Below, piece after piece: positions 34,236-42,763 of a DNA stretch of 44,119 nucleotides. The first letter of the stretch is position 1; each line of letters starts with the position of its first letter. Source of the stretch: Nostoc sp. NMS7 (lineage in GTDB: Bacteria; Cyanobacteriota; Cyanobacteriia; Cyanobacteriales; Nostocaceae); assembly GCF_017115085.1 (NCBI RefSeq), contig NZ_JABXKJ010000059.1:1-44119 (forward strand), written 5' to 3'. The translations under genes and the position numbers were made by a program. The notes under the pieces are model-generated. The model was not told the DNA's origin and made no database searches. It worked only from the letters and a program-made list of their open reading frames with translations.

Positions 34236-35318
34236 CGACTCCCCACTCAGCGCTGTTAGTAAGCGTTGGTTATCGGAGTGGGAACGTACAGCAACCCGGA
34301 AAAAGCGATCGCCTAGTTCTTGAAAGCTCAGACAATCGCGGATTAAAATCTGGTGATGCTTGAGTAATTGTTGCTGTAACTGCGAAGTAGACTTTTGCGA
34401 CTCAACCAGTAAAAAGTTAGCAGCACTTGCTTGGGGTTGCAATCCGGGGATTTTAGCCAAACCCTGAAAGAGTTGGTTTCGTGCAGGTGGTAGCCATGCC
34501 CAGGTTTGCTGCTGAAACTCTGTATCCTGGAGTGCCGCAATTGCTGCCGCCGCCGCTAGCGTGTTTACGGGCCAGGGGTCACGCCATAGCTGCCATTTAG
34601 CTAGGCAGTCGGGGTGTGCGATCGCATATCCTAATCGCAGTCCTGGGAGACTGTAAAATTTGGTTAGCGATCGCAATATTACTAAATTCGCATATTCCTG
34701 CACCACCGGAATCAGGCTTTGTTCCTCATTGGGCGGCACAAAATCCATAAATGCTTCATCCACCACAACCAAAGCAAATTGCTCCAGGTAGGGCAAAATA
34801 GAGTCCCGTGAAAATAGCTTTCCGGTTGGGTTGTGGGGATTATTCAGCAATAGTCCTTTGTCCTTTGTCCTTTGTCCTTTGTCCTTTGTCAATAACCTAG
34901 GCGCTTCGCCTTCCCGCAGGGTATGACCAGTGATTAATGACAAAGGACACTCCAGCACTTTCGCGTTGTACGCCGCCAAGGTTCGGTAGTAGTCGCCAAA
35001 GGCTGGAGTTATTAAAGTTGTCGCGGCTAATTGAGCTAATTCTCTGCCGATTAAAGTAAGTAATTCTGCGGAGCCGTTACCCGGCAGAATCCACTCAGAC
35101 GGCAGTTGATGGAAGTGACTGAGAGCTAGTCTCAGTTCACTATAATTTGGGTCTGGATAGTGCTTAAGATTACCAATTTGGGACTGGATAGCAGCGATCG
35201 CGCTATTTGGAGGTCCCAACGGGCTAATGCTAGCAGAAAAATCCAGAATAGCATCAGGGGAACAGCCAGCCAGTGCTGCTGCCCAGGCTAAATTTCCCCC
35301 ATGTGCAGGTTGCCGCAT
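34218..35318 (-). CDS. cobD: Threonine-phosphate decarboxylase with repeat insertion
   Basis: A PLP enzyme that makes (R)-1-amino-2-propanol phosphate for the nucleotide loop of cobalamin. At 366 residues, the N-terminus HGGNLAWAAALAGCSPDAIL and FSASISPLGPP are typical. NNPHNPTG (159-166) and VVVDEAFMDF lead to the PLP lysine K220 in LRSLTKFYSLPGLRLGYA. Residues about 126-154 (ending TKDKGQRTKDKG) are encoded by a CCTTTGT heptamer array and a flanking repeat, inserted in frame just before NNPHNPTG. The last residues, ESGVGLP and the stop, also come from repeat DNA. Activity may persist because the insert is in a loop. Confidence 0.9.
   Translation of the reverse strand: MRQPAHGGNLAWAAALAGCSPDAILDFSASISPLGPPNSAIAAIQSQIGNLKHYPDPNYSELRLALSHFHQLPSEWILPGNGSAELLTLIGRELAQLAATTLITPAFGDYYRTLAAYNAKVLECPLSLITGHTLREGEAPRLLTKDKGQRTKDKGLLLNNPHNPTGKLFSRDSILPYLEQFALVVVDEAFMDFVPPNEEQSLIPVVQEYANLVILRSLTKFYSLPGLRLGYAIAHPDCLAKWQLWRDPWPVNTLAAAAAIAALQDTEFQQQTWAWLPPARNQLFQGLAKIPGLQPQASAANFLLVESQKSTSQLQQQLLKHHQILIRDCLSFQELGDRFFRVAVRSHSDNQRLLTALSGESGVGLP
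34853..34950 (-). repeat. CCTTTGT heptamer array inside cobD
   Basis: Five CTTTGTC units (34856-34890) are followed by an AGGCGCTTCGCCT palindrome (34900-34912) and GACAAAGGAC (34939-34948), which is the complement of the heptamer. It reads as 30-odd extra codons in CobD. Confidence 0.9.
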
Positions 35319-35344
35319 TAAAGAAGGGTTCCCGAAGACAGAAC

Positions 35345-35629
35345 CTATGCTTTTGGGGGTGCTACCTTTTCTCTAAACAGTTTTCCTGCTGAGAAAGCAG
35401 GAACCCTCGTCGCTGGGATTTCCATCTTTTCATTTGTTTTCGGGTTGCGACCTTCGCGGGCTTTACGTTCCCGTGATTCAAATGAGCCAAATCCTACCAA
35501 CGTTACCTTATCACTAGAGGAAACCGCTTCAATAATCGTTTCCAAAGCGGCAGTTAAGACTTGATCCGCTTGTTTCTTGGTAACACCAGCCTTTTCAGCT
35601 ACGGCATCAACTAATTCACCTTTGTTCAT
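35345..35629 (-). CDS. hup: HU-family DNA-binding protein
   Basis: A histone-like nucleoid protein of 94 residues. MNKGELVDAVAEKAGVTKKQ and the helical pair lead to VTLVGFGSFESRERKAREGR, with the arm RNPKTNEKMEIPATRVPAFS and GKLFREKV, fully canonical for HU. Dimers bend DNA non-specifically. A single gene with its own upstream region, in the same orientation as cobD but probably transcribed separately. It resembles HanA of Anabaena. Confidence 0.95.
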   Translation of the reverse strand: MNKGELVDAVAEKAGVTKKQADQVLTAALETIIEAVSSSDKVTLVGFGSFESRERKAREGRNPKTNEKMEIPATRVPAFSAGKLFREKVAPPKA

Positions 35630-36029
35630 ATCAAACTCCTGAAGGTTTACTTGAGATTGTTTACGGATGTAAATTAATACATCTGTACTGAAATATCGGT
35701 TCGCGGAAATACAAAAATCATCCTTTAGGAGTACTTTTACTCAAAACGGCTGTACATCCTATCGGCTCGACTTTTCAATGAATCATTCTAAGGTGTTGTA
35801 GCCTGATGTGGATAGATGAAACCATTAATTTATATAGATTTCAGGATTTTTTCTAATTTTAGGGTGTTGTTTCACTAAAAACCACCCCAAAAATAGGAAA
35901 AAATACCTAGTAAATACCCCGTAGGCGCAGCCCACCGCAGGCATCACGAGGGGAACAGGGAGTTGAGAGGTGGAAGATCGTTAGTATTTATTAGGATTAA
36001 TTACCGATGTTGAAGAGTTATTGCTGAGA
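35630..36029. other. Intergenic region upstream of HU
   Basis: About 400 AT-rich bases. They probably carry the HU promoter near 35640-35700. A GTAGGCGCAGCCCACCGCAG repeat fragment lies at 35921-35940. No coding feature is supported. Confidence 0.5.
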
Positions 36030-36188
36030 TTAACCAATTGTTATGAAAAATGGTTTGTAGTCAGCACAAGCCTGGATGTCTTCTGACTCTAAATCAGGAA
36101 AATCCTCTAAAATTTCGGCTGGACTCAGATTTTCAGCCAGCATCTCTAAAATGTCACTTACACGGATATGACAATCAAAGAATAACTT
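36030..36188 (-). pseudogene. Decayed DUF433 antitoxin gene
   Basis: Reading leftwards from 36176, the frame gives HIRVSDILEMLAENLSPAEI, then LEDFPDLESEDIQACADY and a stop at 36030-36032. This is the core helix-turn-helix part of DUF433 proteins, antitoxins of VapB45 type. The normal N-terminus, with the GKPCI-like segment, is missing; an in-frame stop lies just upstream. No partner toxin remains nearby. Confidence 0.65.
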
Positions 36189-36298
36189 GTTGCAGCAAAA
36201 TGCTGAAAGTTAGCATTTCATCCCCTTTTCTTGTGGTGTAGAACAAAATGGATATAGGTTTGTAGCCCAGCCAGTCAACAAAAACCGGAGATACTCCG

Positions 36299-36541
36299 AT
36301 GACAGCACTTACATTAAACCTCAATTCTGTAATTAAACTGACAAGAGAGCAGTTTTATCAATTGTGTGAAGAAAATCCCGATTTAAAATTAGAACGCAAT
36401 GCCCAAGGAGAATTGATTATAATGCCACCTACGGGAGGAGAAACAGGAAAAAGTAATTCTACTATTAACGCTCAAATATGGTTCTGGAACGACCAAAATC
36501 AATTAGGCGAAGTTTACGCAAACAATAGCCGAAAAGAATGA
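36299..36541 (+). pseudogene. Uma2-family gene, 3'-truncated
   Basis: The first 74 codons match the N-terminal half of Uma2/DUF820 proteins: LTREQFYQLCEENPDLKLER, then GELIIMPPTGGETGKSNSTI and WFWNDQNQLGEVY. Then the sequence becomes NNSRKE and stops. Normal members continue to about 190 residues with the DxS/EL-S-PS catalytic part, which is absent here. The break coincides with a hairpin repeat starting at 36551. Confidence 0.7.
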
Positions 36542-36550
36542 TTTTCTTCT

Positions 36551-36597
36551 TAGGGGCAATTCATGTAGCTTTAGCTGACCGCAGGGTATTGCCCCTA
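36551..36597. repeat. GGGGCAAT hairpin repeat
   Basis: TAGGGGCAAT (36551-36560) and its exact complement (36588-36597) form a stem. It begins right after the truncated Uma2 frame. The rest of 36598-36652 shows nothing. Confidence 0.75.
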
Positions 36598-36652
36598 CCG
36601 TGTGTAGTTTTGGGTAATACCCTTTCACTTTAATAATGATACAAATACGTTG

Positions 36653-36898
36653 GTAGGGGCACAGCAATGCTCATGCGTGTCAACTTAACGTAAAACCCAT
36701 GTCCCACAAGGAACTGAAGTTCCTTGGCTTTTAGCGAAAGTCATCTCAAGATGACTAAATAATCTGAAAAATCTTTAGTCTACTTGAGTAGACTTTAGCT
36801 AAAAGCCAAAGAACTTTAGTTCTAGGCGGGTGAGTCAGCCAACAGTTAAGCTATTTCTAGCTTAAGTTGACACCAATGAGCTTTTTCTGTGCCCCTAC
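36653..36898. mobile_element. Nested inverted-repeat (MITE-like) element
   Basis: The ends GTAGGGGCACAG (36653-36664) and its complement (36887-36898) continue inward with GTGTCAACTTAA on both arms (one spacer difference). Inside is a second foldback: GGAACTGAAGTTCCTTGGCT ... TTAGCGAAAGT on the left and ACTTTAGCTAAAAGCCAAAG ... on the right, about 55 bases per arm. No ORF. It looks like a non-autonomous element carrying or invaded by another. I see no clear target duplication. Confidence 0.7.
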
Positions 36899-36992
36899 GA
36901 GAAGTCTATATGTATCAGGGTTTGTGTGAAATGGTTATAAGTCCTATTTATTCTAGAATGACATTTAAACTTAATCCTACTCGTGAACAAGA

Positions 36993-37025
36993 AGATCCCC
37001 GACTTCTTAAAGAAGTCGGGGATCT
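36993..37025. terminator. Perfect 16-bp hairpin after pilQ
   Basis: AGATCCCCGACTTCTT and its exact complement flank a single base. It lies 40 bases beyond the pilQ stop. It could end the pil operon, but the same type of palindrome is a common cyanobacterial repeat. Confidence 0.55.
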
Positions 37026-37065
37026 GAGCCTTTGTCAGAGGTGACTCACCTGCACATTATCTTTA

Positions 37066-39489
37066 TTACCTGCTAGGAAGCTTCAAGCCTCGACGCTCAA
37101 GAATTTGCCGCACTTCTGGGCTGGGGTTGTAGTTATAGCCGTAGGAGGAGTTCTGAGAGTCATCCATAATCTGAGGTGTGAGCAATACAATTACCTCATT
37201 GCGCTGGTTGGATCTGTTTGTACTTCTAAACAGCGCACCAATAAGGGGAAGATCACCCAAAATAGGTATCTTGGAGATATTTGTCCGGTCTTGGTCTTGA
37301 ATGATACCTGAGAGAATGAGTGTTTGACCATCTCGTAAGCGAATTAAGCCAGAAGTCAGAGAGCGCTGAGACACTAAAGTAATACTTCCATTTCCTGTAT
37401 CTGCTGTGCCTGAAGGAGCGCTGACAGTAGGAGCAACCGATAGAGAAACGAAACCATTATCGTCAATCCGCTCAATTCTTACATTCAAGGTTAAGCCAAC
37501 TGCTTGTTTCGTAATTGTTCTATCTGTTCTAGAACCACCAGAAGTATCCGTTGTTTCGAGGGTTATATTTCCCACTACTTCTTGAGTCAGGTTGATAAGA
37601 GCCTGCTGACCTTCTTGCACAATTAAGGTTGGGTCAGTCAAAATCTTGGCATTGCCATTTGTCACTTGAGCTTGCAAGCTAGTGAGAAGACGTTTAGGGA
37701 ATTGGTATAGAGAAGGCAAAGATGTAGTAGCTGTACCAAGAGCACCTTGTGTGATACTTGATGTCCCATCGGCGTTCCTTGTAATGATGTTATTGGTTGC
37801 TGGGGTGATAGTAGTGAAACCTGGTTGTAGGGGGTTTGTACTACTAGGCGAAATAGGTTGATAGAAAGAGGCACTTCCTGGATTTGCGACTGTAGTGATG
37901 CTACCGTTTGGGTTTATTACTACTGTACCTGGGGTAGTTCCTGGAATAGATACGGTACTATTGGGGTTAAGAAAAGGCGTTCCTGTAATTGGATTCGTAA
38001 TAGTAGGCGTCTGAGTCACACTGTTTCTCGCTTCAGCACTAGTAGCTGGTCTGGAACCGCCGAAATTAAAAGACGCTGCACCACCATCACTGCTGAAGTA
38101 GTTGTTACCAATTCCAAAGGAAAAGCTAGTGTTGTAGTCCTGGGTGTTATTGAGATTAACATCGATAATCTTGACGTTAACTACCACTTGACGACGGCGG
38201 ATATCAAGCTGAGTTAGTTGAGCGATCGCCATCTCAACTAGCCTGGGAGAACCAATTAAGGTAATGGCATTGGTGCGTTCGTCTCCTAATGCCTGTAAAC
38301 CTCTCAGTAATGGGCTGGAGTCTTTAAAATCAACGCGTAGAGGTTGAACTTGGGTTTCCGTCGTCGTCTGAGTTTGGGTGATAGGCGCAACTCCAGCCCC
38401 CACCGGTATGGCATTAACGCTGGTAACTTGTCGTTCGCGGCTGACTGCGCTTTCTGCTCCTAAGGCGACCAAAAAGTTCAGGGCGACTCCCACCGTCACC
38501 TGATTAAGTCGCAGGCTACGCATAACCATGTCACGGGTCGCATTAGGTAGTTTAGCCCCAACAAAAACTGTCCGACCACTGCGATTAGCTTCTAGACCAC
38601 TCAAGCGCAAAACGTAGTTAAACACATCTTGCACTGGCTCGTTTTCTATATCTAGGGAGATTGTTTGAGAGGTTGCTGGTGCTGCGGCACCTTGCTGACC
38701 TCCAGCAGCTTGCTCACCTCCTACGTAAGCCAGGTTGAGATTAGCAGCACGGGCAAGCAATGACAAAACCTCACGCACTGGCGCATCTCGCAGTACTAAG
38801 CGGGGTACACGTTCCTGAGTTCCTAAGTCAATGCTGCTAGGAGAAGCATCGGTAGCAGAAATAGCAATATCTCCCACTGGTGGGGCGATCGCTCTAGGTA
38901 AGAAAGGTGGTCCCTGACTCAGAGGTTGACCTGGCCCAGTAGGTTGTGCAGGTTGTCCGTCAATCGTGACTAGCGGGTTGGGAACGAGAACGCTTGGCTT
39001 TTGACCAAATTGGACTGGAGTAGTAGCAGGTGGTGCTGTGGATGTTGGCGCTGTTGGCGTTGGTACTGATACTGTAGTGCCTGCGGATGGGCTAAAGCTG
39101 AGTGTAATTCCATTTAGCGATCGCACTATAGGTTGATTACTAGGTGTGTCATTGCTGCCAGTTACCGTCACCCGGACACTATTGGCATCAAGCTGACTAA
39201 CCTCAACAGACGCAATTCCTGGTGCTGGGCTATCTTGACGAAAACCTTTGCCTTGTGGTAATCGTAATTGAGTATTGATAATATCTGCAACTAAAGCCTT
39301 GCCTGTTTTTGTCGTGAAAACTTGGGGGCGTGACCCTGAAGAAGTTTTCAAAACCACCTTAATTCCACCATCAACTGGATTTAATTGGACATCAGTAATT
39401 TGACTAATTTGTGCCCAAACTGGTTGGGCTGCCAAAAATACAAAAGCGGTAGCACCCAATATAAAACTATTACCGTGAAGCTGTTTCAC
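37066..39489 (-). CDS. pilQ: Type IV pilus secretin PilQ
   Basis: The outer-membrane ring through which pili extend; needed for motility and DNA uptake. At 807 residues it has a signal peptide (FILGATAFVFLAAQPVWA). An AMIN domain begins at ITDVQLNPVDGGIKVVLKTS. A Pro/Thr-rich linker follows, then STN/N-domains (RDAPVREVLSLLARAANLNL, LDIENEPVQDVFNYVLRLSG). The secretin domain contains RLLTSLQAQVTNGNAKILTD, then GFVSLSVAPTVSAPSG and SGIIQDQDRTNISKIPILGD and PLIGALFRS, the secretin signature. A Ser/Gly/Asn-rich insertion interrupts the secretin core (about residues 450-560), as in cyanobacterial PilQ. Confidence 0.95.
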   Translation of the reverse strand: MKQLHGNSFILGATAFVFLAAQPVWAQISQITDVQLNPVDGGIKVVLKTSSGSRPQVFTTKTGKALVADIINTQLRLPQGKGFRQDSPAPGIASVEVSQLDANSVRVTVTGSNDTPSNQPIVRSLNGITLSFSPSAGTTVSVPTPTAPTSTAPPATTPVQFGQKPSVLVPNPLVTIDGQPAQPTGPGQPLSQGPPFLPRAIAPPVGDIAISATDASPSSIDLGTQERVPRLVLRDAPVREVLSLLARAANLNLAYVGGEQAAGGQQGAAAPATSQTISLDIENEPVQDVFNYVLRLSGLEANRSGRTVFVGAKLPNATRDMVMRSLRLNQVTVGVALNFLVALGAESAVSRERQVTSVNAIPVGAGVAPITQTQTTTETQVQPLRVDFKDSSPLLRGLQALGDERTNAITLIGSPRLVEMAIAQLTQLDIRRRQVVVNVKIIDVNLNNTQDYNTSFSFGIGNNYFSSDGGAASFNFGGSRPATSAEARNSVTQTPTITNPITGTPFLNPNSTVSIPGTTPGTVVINPNGSITTVANPGSASFYQPISPSSTNPLQPGFTTITPATNNIITRNADGTSSITQGALGTATTSLPSLYQFPKRLLTSLQAQVTNGNAKILTDPTLIVQEGQQALINLTQEVVGNITLETTDTSGGSRTDRTITKQAVGLTLNVRIERIDDNGFVSLSVAPTVSAPSGTADTGNGSITLVSQRSLTSGLIRLRDGQTLILSGIIQDQDRTNISKIPILGDLPLIGALFRSTNRSNQRNEVIVLLTPQIMDDSQNSSYGYNYNPSPEVRQILERRGLKLPSR

Positions 39490-39584
39490 ACTTCATTCCT
39501 CACACTATAAAACCTTGTTTACAAACAATTTTGAGTAGTTCGCCATCAGTGGTGAATTTTAGAAGTTAGGAGTTAGAAGCGATG

Positions 39585-39610
39585 CCCTGAGCCTTTCGAC
39601 AAGCTCAGGG
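39585..39610. repeat. CCCTGAGC hairpin repeat
   Basis: CCCTGAGC and GCTCAGGG arms around CTTTCGACAA, with TTAGGAG heptamers on each side. Similar TTCGACAAGCTCA fragments occur near 25706. Confidence 0.8.
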
Positions 39611-39703
39611 TAAGACCTGCCGAAGGGTTAGGAGTTAGTAGTTAAGAATGAGGAATGATAACTCACAATTCATAAGGGATTTGCAACAAATAAATTATCC
39701 AAT

Positions 39704-39792
39704 CTTGTGGGGTGGGCAGCGTTCGACTGAGCGCTCATGCCGAAGTCTTGCCCGCCTTTGGCTATGGGCGGGCAAGATGCCCACCCCACAAG
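39704..39792. repeat. Nested foldback repeat with CTTGTGGGGTGGGCA ends
   Basis: 15-base perfect terminal inverted repeats (39704-39718 and 39778-39792) enclose a second hairpin, CTTGCCCGCC/GGCGGGCAAG (39747-39776), and a GTTCGACTGAGCGCTCATGC piece. It lies between pilQ and pilO. No gene. Confidence 0.9.
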
Positions 39793-39827
39793 AAGTAGTT
39801 AAGTATTTTTTTATTTGGAAATCCTTA

Positions 39828-39890
39828 ACTCCTAACTCCTGTACAGACGCGATTAATCGCGTCTCTCCTAACTCCTAACTTTTAACTACT
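39828..39890. repeat. TTAGGAG units and 20-bp palindrome beside pilO
   Basis: CTCCTAA heptamers flank the perfect palindrome AGACGCGATTAATCGCGTCT at 39845-39864, a few bases downstream of the pilO stop. Confidence 0.9.
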
Positions 39891-40680
39891 TTTTCGGGAC
39901 AACTGGGGCAACTGGGGCAACTGGGGCAGCTTTAGCTGCGGCGGCGGCTATTTCTTCTGCACTAAGTGGCATCAATACCTGTAATTGAAATGATGTATTA
40001 ATCGCTGCTGGCCCTACCAGCAGCGGCGTTTTATCTAATGGGGATCTTGACTCTACTGGAGCCAAAGTTACTTGATAATCTTTAATTGTTAACAAAGGCT
40101 GCAAACGCTCAATGTTACGAATTATCGATTGTGTTTGTTCATAAGTTCCTGTAATTTCGGCATTGATGCTGCTGCGTTGCAGCTTGCCGTCAACTAGTAG
40201 TCCTAGACTTCCATCGGTAATCGGTTCTGGTTTTTGGGAAACTGGCACAAATTTATTCAGTTTGGCTCTCACTCCATTAATAGAAGTTGGAGTATTCCCA
40301 GATTCAACTAAACGGTTCACATCCAACAGCAATGTATCTAAGGTTTTTTCGTTAGCAAATAAACCTAAAACCTGAACTTTTTGCTGGGTTGCCTGTGCTA
40401 ACTCATCTTTAACTTTGTCAATCTGTTTGATACTGGCTTTTTTTTGGTCAACTTGCGCTTGCAGTTCGGTGTTTTTGGCTTGCTGCTGCTGATAGGTTTC
40501 CCAAGCTGGCATCAGCAGGTTTAAGAATATATAAGCTGCTCCCGCTATACCAATTACCCCTACCAAAATCCCAATAATTTTTGGTGTGAAGGCAATACCA
40601 AAGACCACCGGAGAGGCTGGTGTTGCCTCCTCGAATTCCCCACCATGTTCGGCAAAATTTAAATCATCACTCAGCGTCAT
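39886..40680 (-). CDS. pilO: Type IV pilus inner-membrane platform protein PilO
   Basis: Forms the PilN-PilO alignment subcomplex between the ATPase side and the secretin. 264 residues: a cytoplasmic N-terminus, one TM (PKIIGILVGVIGIAGAAYIF), a coiled coil (QQQQAKNTELQAQVDQKKAS) and a ferredoxin-like periplasmic domain, with INGVRAKLNKFVPVSQKPEP and AEITGTYEQTQSIIRNIERL. The C-terminus is a low-complexity run of Ala/Pro/Val ending APVAPVAPVVPKK. It overlaps pilN by four bases. No pilP follows, in keeping with cyanobacterial operons. Confidence 0.9.
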   Translation of the reverse strand: MTLSDDLNFAEHGGEFEEATPASPVVFGIAFTPKIIGILVGVIGIAGAAYIFLNLLMPAWETYQQQQAKNTELQAQVDQKKASIKQIDKVKDELAQATQQKVQVLGLFANEKTLDTLLLDVNRLVESGNTPTSINGVRAKLNKFVPVSQKPEPITDGSLGLLVDGKLQRSSINAEITGTYEQTQSIIRNIERLQPLLTIKDYQVTLAPVESRSPLDKTPLLVGPAAINTSFQLQVLMPLSAEEIAAAAAKAAPVAPVAPVVPKK

Positions 40681-41453
40681 TTTGGAATGACTCCTATTTT
40701 TTGCATACTACGAATTCGAGTCACTAAGCCCACTGTGCCTTTTTTTTCCAACTCCCGGATTAATTCCGAAGCTGGAACATCGCTCATGCTCGATTGAATA
40801 GTGTATTCAACTACTTGGGGTGGCTTAATTATTACACCAGTATTAGGTTGACCCGTACCTGGGGTTAAGGGAGCATCTACTAAGGTTGCCTTCAGAATTC
40901 TGCTTTCTGTGGACTTCAAGAACTGAGACTGTTGTAAAATCAATAAGAAATCATTGACATCGTTAAAAGAACGAGCCAATCCGGTAATTTCTAATCCCCC
41001 GGCGGGATTGCTTCGTGGCTGACCTACCACTGCCGCAACGGGTGGGATTTGCTTGATGGTTTCGATTTGCACTGCTGCTGGGGTGCGATCGCGCAAATCT
41101 TGGAGCATTGCTGACCAAGGACGAATCTGATCAAATACACTGACTAAAGCTTGCGTTTGCGCTTTAATTGCATTTGTCTCCGCTTTGATTTTGCTAATAT
41201 TTCCGATTTGTGTATCTAACTTCTTGCTTTCTTGATCTAGTTTTGCTGCGTTCGCCTCTAATTCCCCAATTTTCCCTTGCAAAAACCAGAAACTAACTCC
41301 CAATAAAACTGGAAGACCTACACCTAGTCCAACTCCCACATACACTGGTGTCAAATCCCCCGTAGGAAGCTTTAGACCTATTCCTCCTTTTCTCTCAGGC
41401 TTTTTCTGGTATGCTGGCCGGTCTTTAAGAAAATTAACATCTAGGCTGTACAT
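40677..41453 (-). CDS. pilN: Type IV pilus assembly protein PilN
   Basis: The bitopic partner of PilO; it contacts PilM through its cytoplasmic N-terminus. The N-terminal MYSLDVNFLKDRPAYQKKPE carries the INLL-like PilM-binding segment. A TM follows (VYVGVGLGVGLPVLLGVSFW), then a coiled coil (ELEANAAKLDQESKKLDTQI) and a fimbrial-assembly domain with LEITGLARSFNDVNDFLLIL. 258 residues. It starts 4 bases after pilM and overlaps pilO (ATGA), so the three are co-translated. Confidence 0.92.
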   Translation of the reverse strand: MYSLDVNFLKDRPAYQKKPERKGGIGLKLPTGDLTPVYVGVGLGVGLPVLLGVSFWFLQGKIGELEANAAKLDQESKKLDTQIGNISKIKAETNAIKAQTQALVSVFDQIRPWSAMLQDLRDRTPAAVQIETIKQIPPVAAVVGQPRSNPAGGLEITGLARSFNDVNDFLLILQQSQFLKSTESRILKATLVDAPLTPGTGQPNTGVIIKPPQVVEYTIQSSMSDVPASELIRELEKKGTVGLVTRIRSMQKIGVIPK

Positions 41454-41457
41454 TCTG

Positions 41458-42624
41458 TTACACCTCTCGCATTCCTAGACCAAGTACGATCGCCAAGCCA
41501 GAGCGTTGTACCTGTGGATATTTCTCAATGTCAACTTCCAAGGCCAAAGCCCCGATTGGATCTATTTGGGTAGTTGGCAAGCTCAATCGTTGAGTAAAAA
41601 ATTCATCTAGCTGTTGGAGTCCACCACCTGGACCAGCTAATAAAATCTGCGCTACCTCCATATTTTCACTTTGATTCAGGTAAAAATCGATGGAACGACG
41701 CAGTTCATCGGTTAGTTCTCCCAATACTCTCAATATCGCTGCCATACCAGGATTGAGTTCGGTAACGCCGGTTTTCCCACCATCTATGGGAGTTGGAGGA
41801 ATAACCATTCCGTGTAACAGTTCCATATCTCGTGACGTGGGTAAGCTCATTGCCCTTGCTAAAGCAGTTTGCATTTGATAAGTCCCGATTGGAACTGTGC
41901 GCGAAAATTGCGGCACTCCGTTAACGATGATCGCGATTTCTGTACTATCGAACTCGATATCAACTAGTACTGCTGCTTCTTGCGGCCCAAATTGTCGCAG
42001 TTGATCGCGAATAGTCCGAATCAGCGCAAAACTGTTGATTTCTAAAACATCGAGTTCTAATCCTGCCTGCTCGAATGTACTTATATAGGTATCCGTTATC
42101 TCCTTGCGGGTGGCAACTAAGAGTACGTGTACTTTTTCAATGCCATCCTCATCTACAAAGTAGTCAAGTTTTTGATAATCTACATCAGCCTCTTCACGAG
42201 GATAGGGTAAATACAAACCGGCTTCATGGTTTAGCACCATTTCTCGCAGTTCTTTGTCATCTAACTCCGTTGGCATGGGTATTATCCGAACGATGGAATC
42301 TCGCCCCGGTACAGCAGTGGCAACGCGAGAAGTTTTGATTTTGCTCTCAGCTAGCGCCTGCTGGATTAATTCCGCCATTGTTGCGGGGTCGCTGATTTGA
42401 CCATCCGTAACTATGCCTTCTGGAACTGATACCGATATAAAGGTTTCTAGTTTCAAGCCTTGACCTTGCTTACGTAGCTGAACTACATTTACCCGTTCGG
42501 GAGCAAGTTCAATGCCAACGCCTTTATTCGATTTGCCAAACAGACCATTGAACCTTTTGGCCACAAGTCCAATGCCAGCCCCTTTATTCGCTTTGTCAAA
42601 CAGACTAGTGAAGCTTTTTACCAC
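41458..42624 (-). CDS. pilM: Type IV pilus actin-like ATPase PilM
   Basis: The cytoplasmic actin-like protein that docks the pilus alignment complex. The domain shows GVGIELAPERVNVVQLRKQG, then KTSRVATAVPGRDSIVRIIP and AAVLVDIEFDSTEIAIIVNG, with QFSRTVPIG and QILLAGPGGGLQQLDEF (nucleotide-binding glycines). Codons 5-24 and 25-44 form an imperfect 60-base tandem duplication (42612-42553 and 42552-42493), so the N-terminus contains two copies of an FxxLFxKxNKGxGI segment. The rest is normal; total 388 residues. It is the first gene of the operon. Confidence 0.93.
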   Translation of the reverse strand: MVKSFTSLFDKANKGAGIGLVAKRFNGLFGKSNKGVGIELAPERVNVVQLRKQGQGLKLETFISVSVPEGIVTDGQISDPATMAELIQQALAESKIKTSRVATAVPGRDSIVRIIPMPTELDDKELREMVLNHEAGLYLPYPREEADVDYQKLDYFVDEDGIEKVHVLLVATRKEITDTYISTFEQAGLELDVLEINSFALIRTIRDQLRQFGPQEAAVLVDIEFDSTEIAIIVNGVPQFSRTVPIGTYQMQTALARAMSLPTSRDMELLHGMVIPPTPIDGGKTGVTELNPGMAAILRVLGELTDELRRSIDFYLNQSENMEVAQILLAGPGGGLQQLDEFFTQRLSLPTTQIDPIGALALEVDIEKYPQVQRSGLAIVLGLGMREV

Positions 42625-42763
42625 AGTTGTGCCCGGTGGACTGCTAAATTGGAAATTTAAATGTACTAAAAGATGGATTTTGTGCTAGGTAATTTATTTA
42701 GCCTATAATCTCGACATTCTGCCTAAGCTTTTCAAACTGAACAAGCGTAAAAATACTGGGAAA

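Noticed and set aside
36050..36241. 63-codon + strand ORF
   Set aside because: It is antisense to the DUF433 remnant and has no recognisable content.
36993..37025. Attachment site for an integrated element
   Set aside because: The perfect palindrome has no integrase gene, tRNA or second copy nearby; a terminator or repeat fits better.
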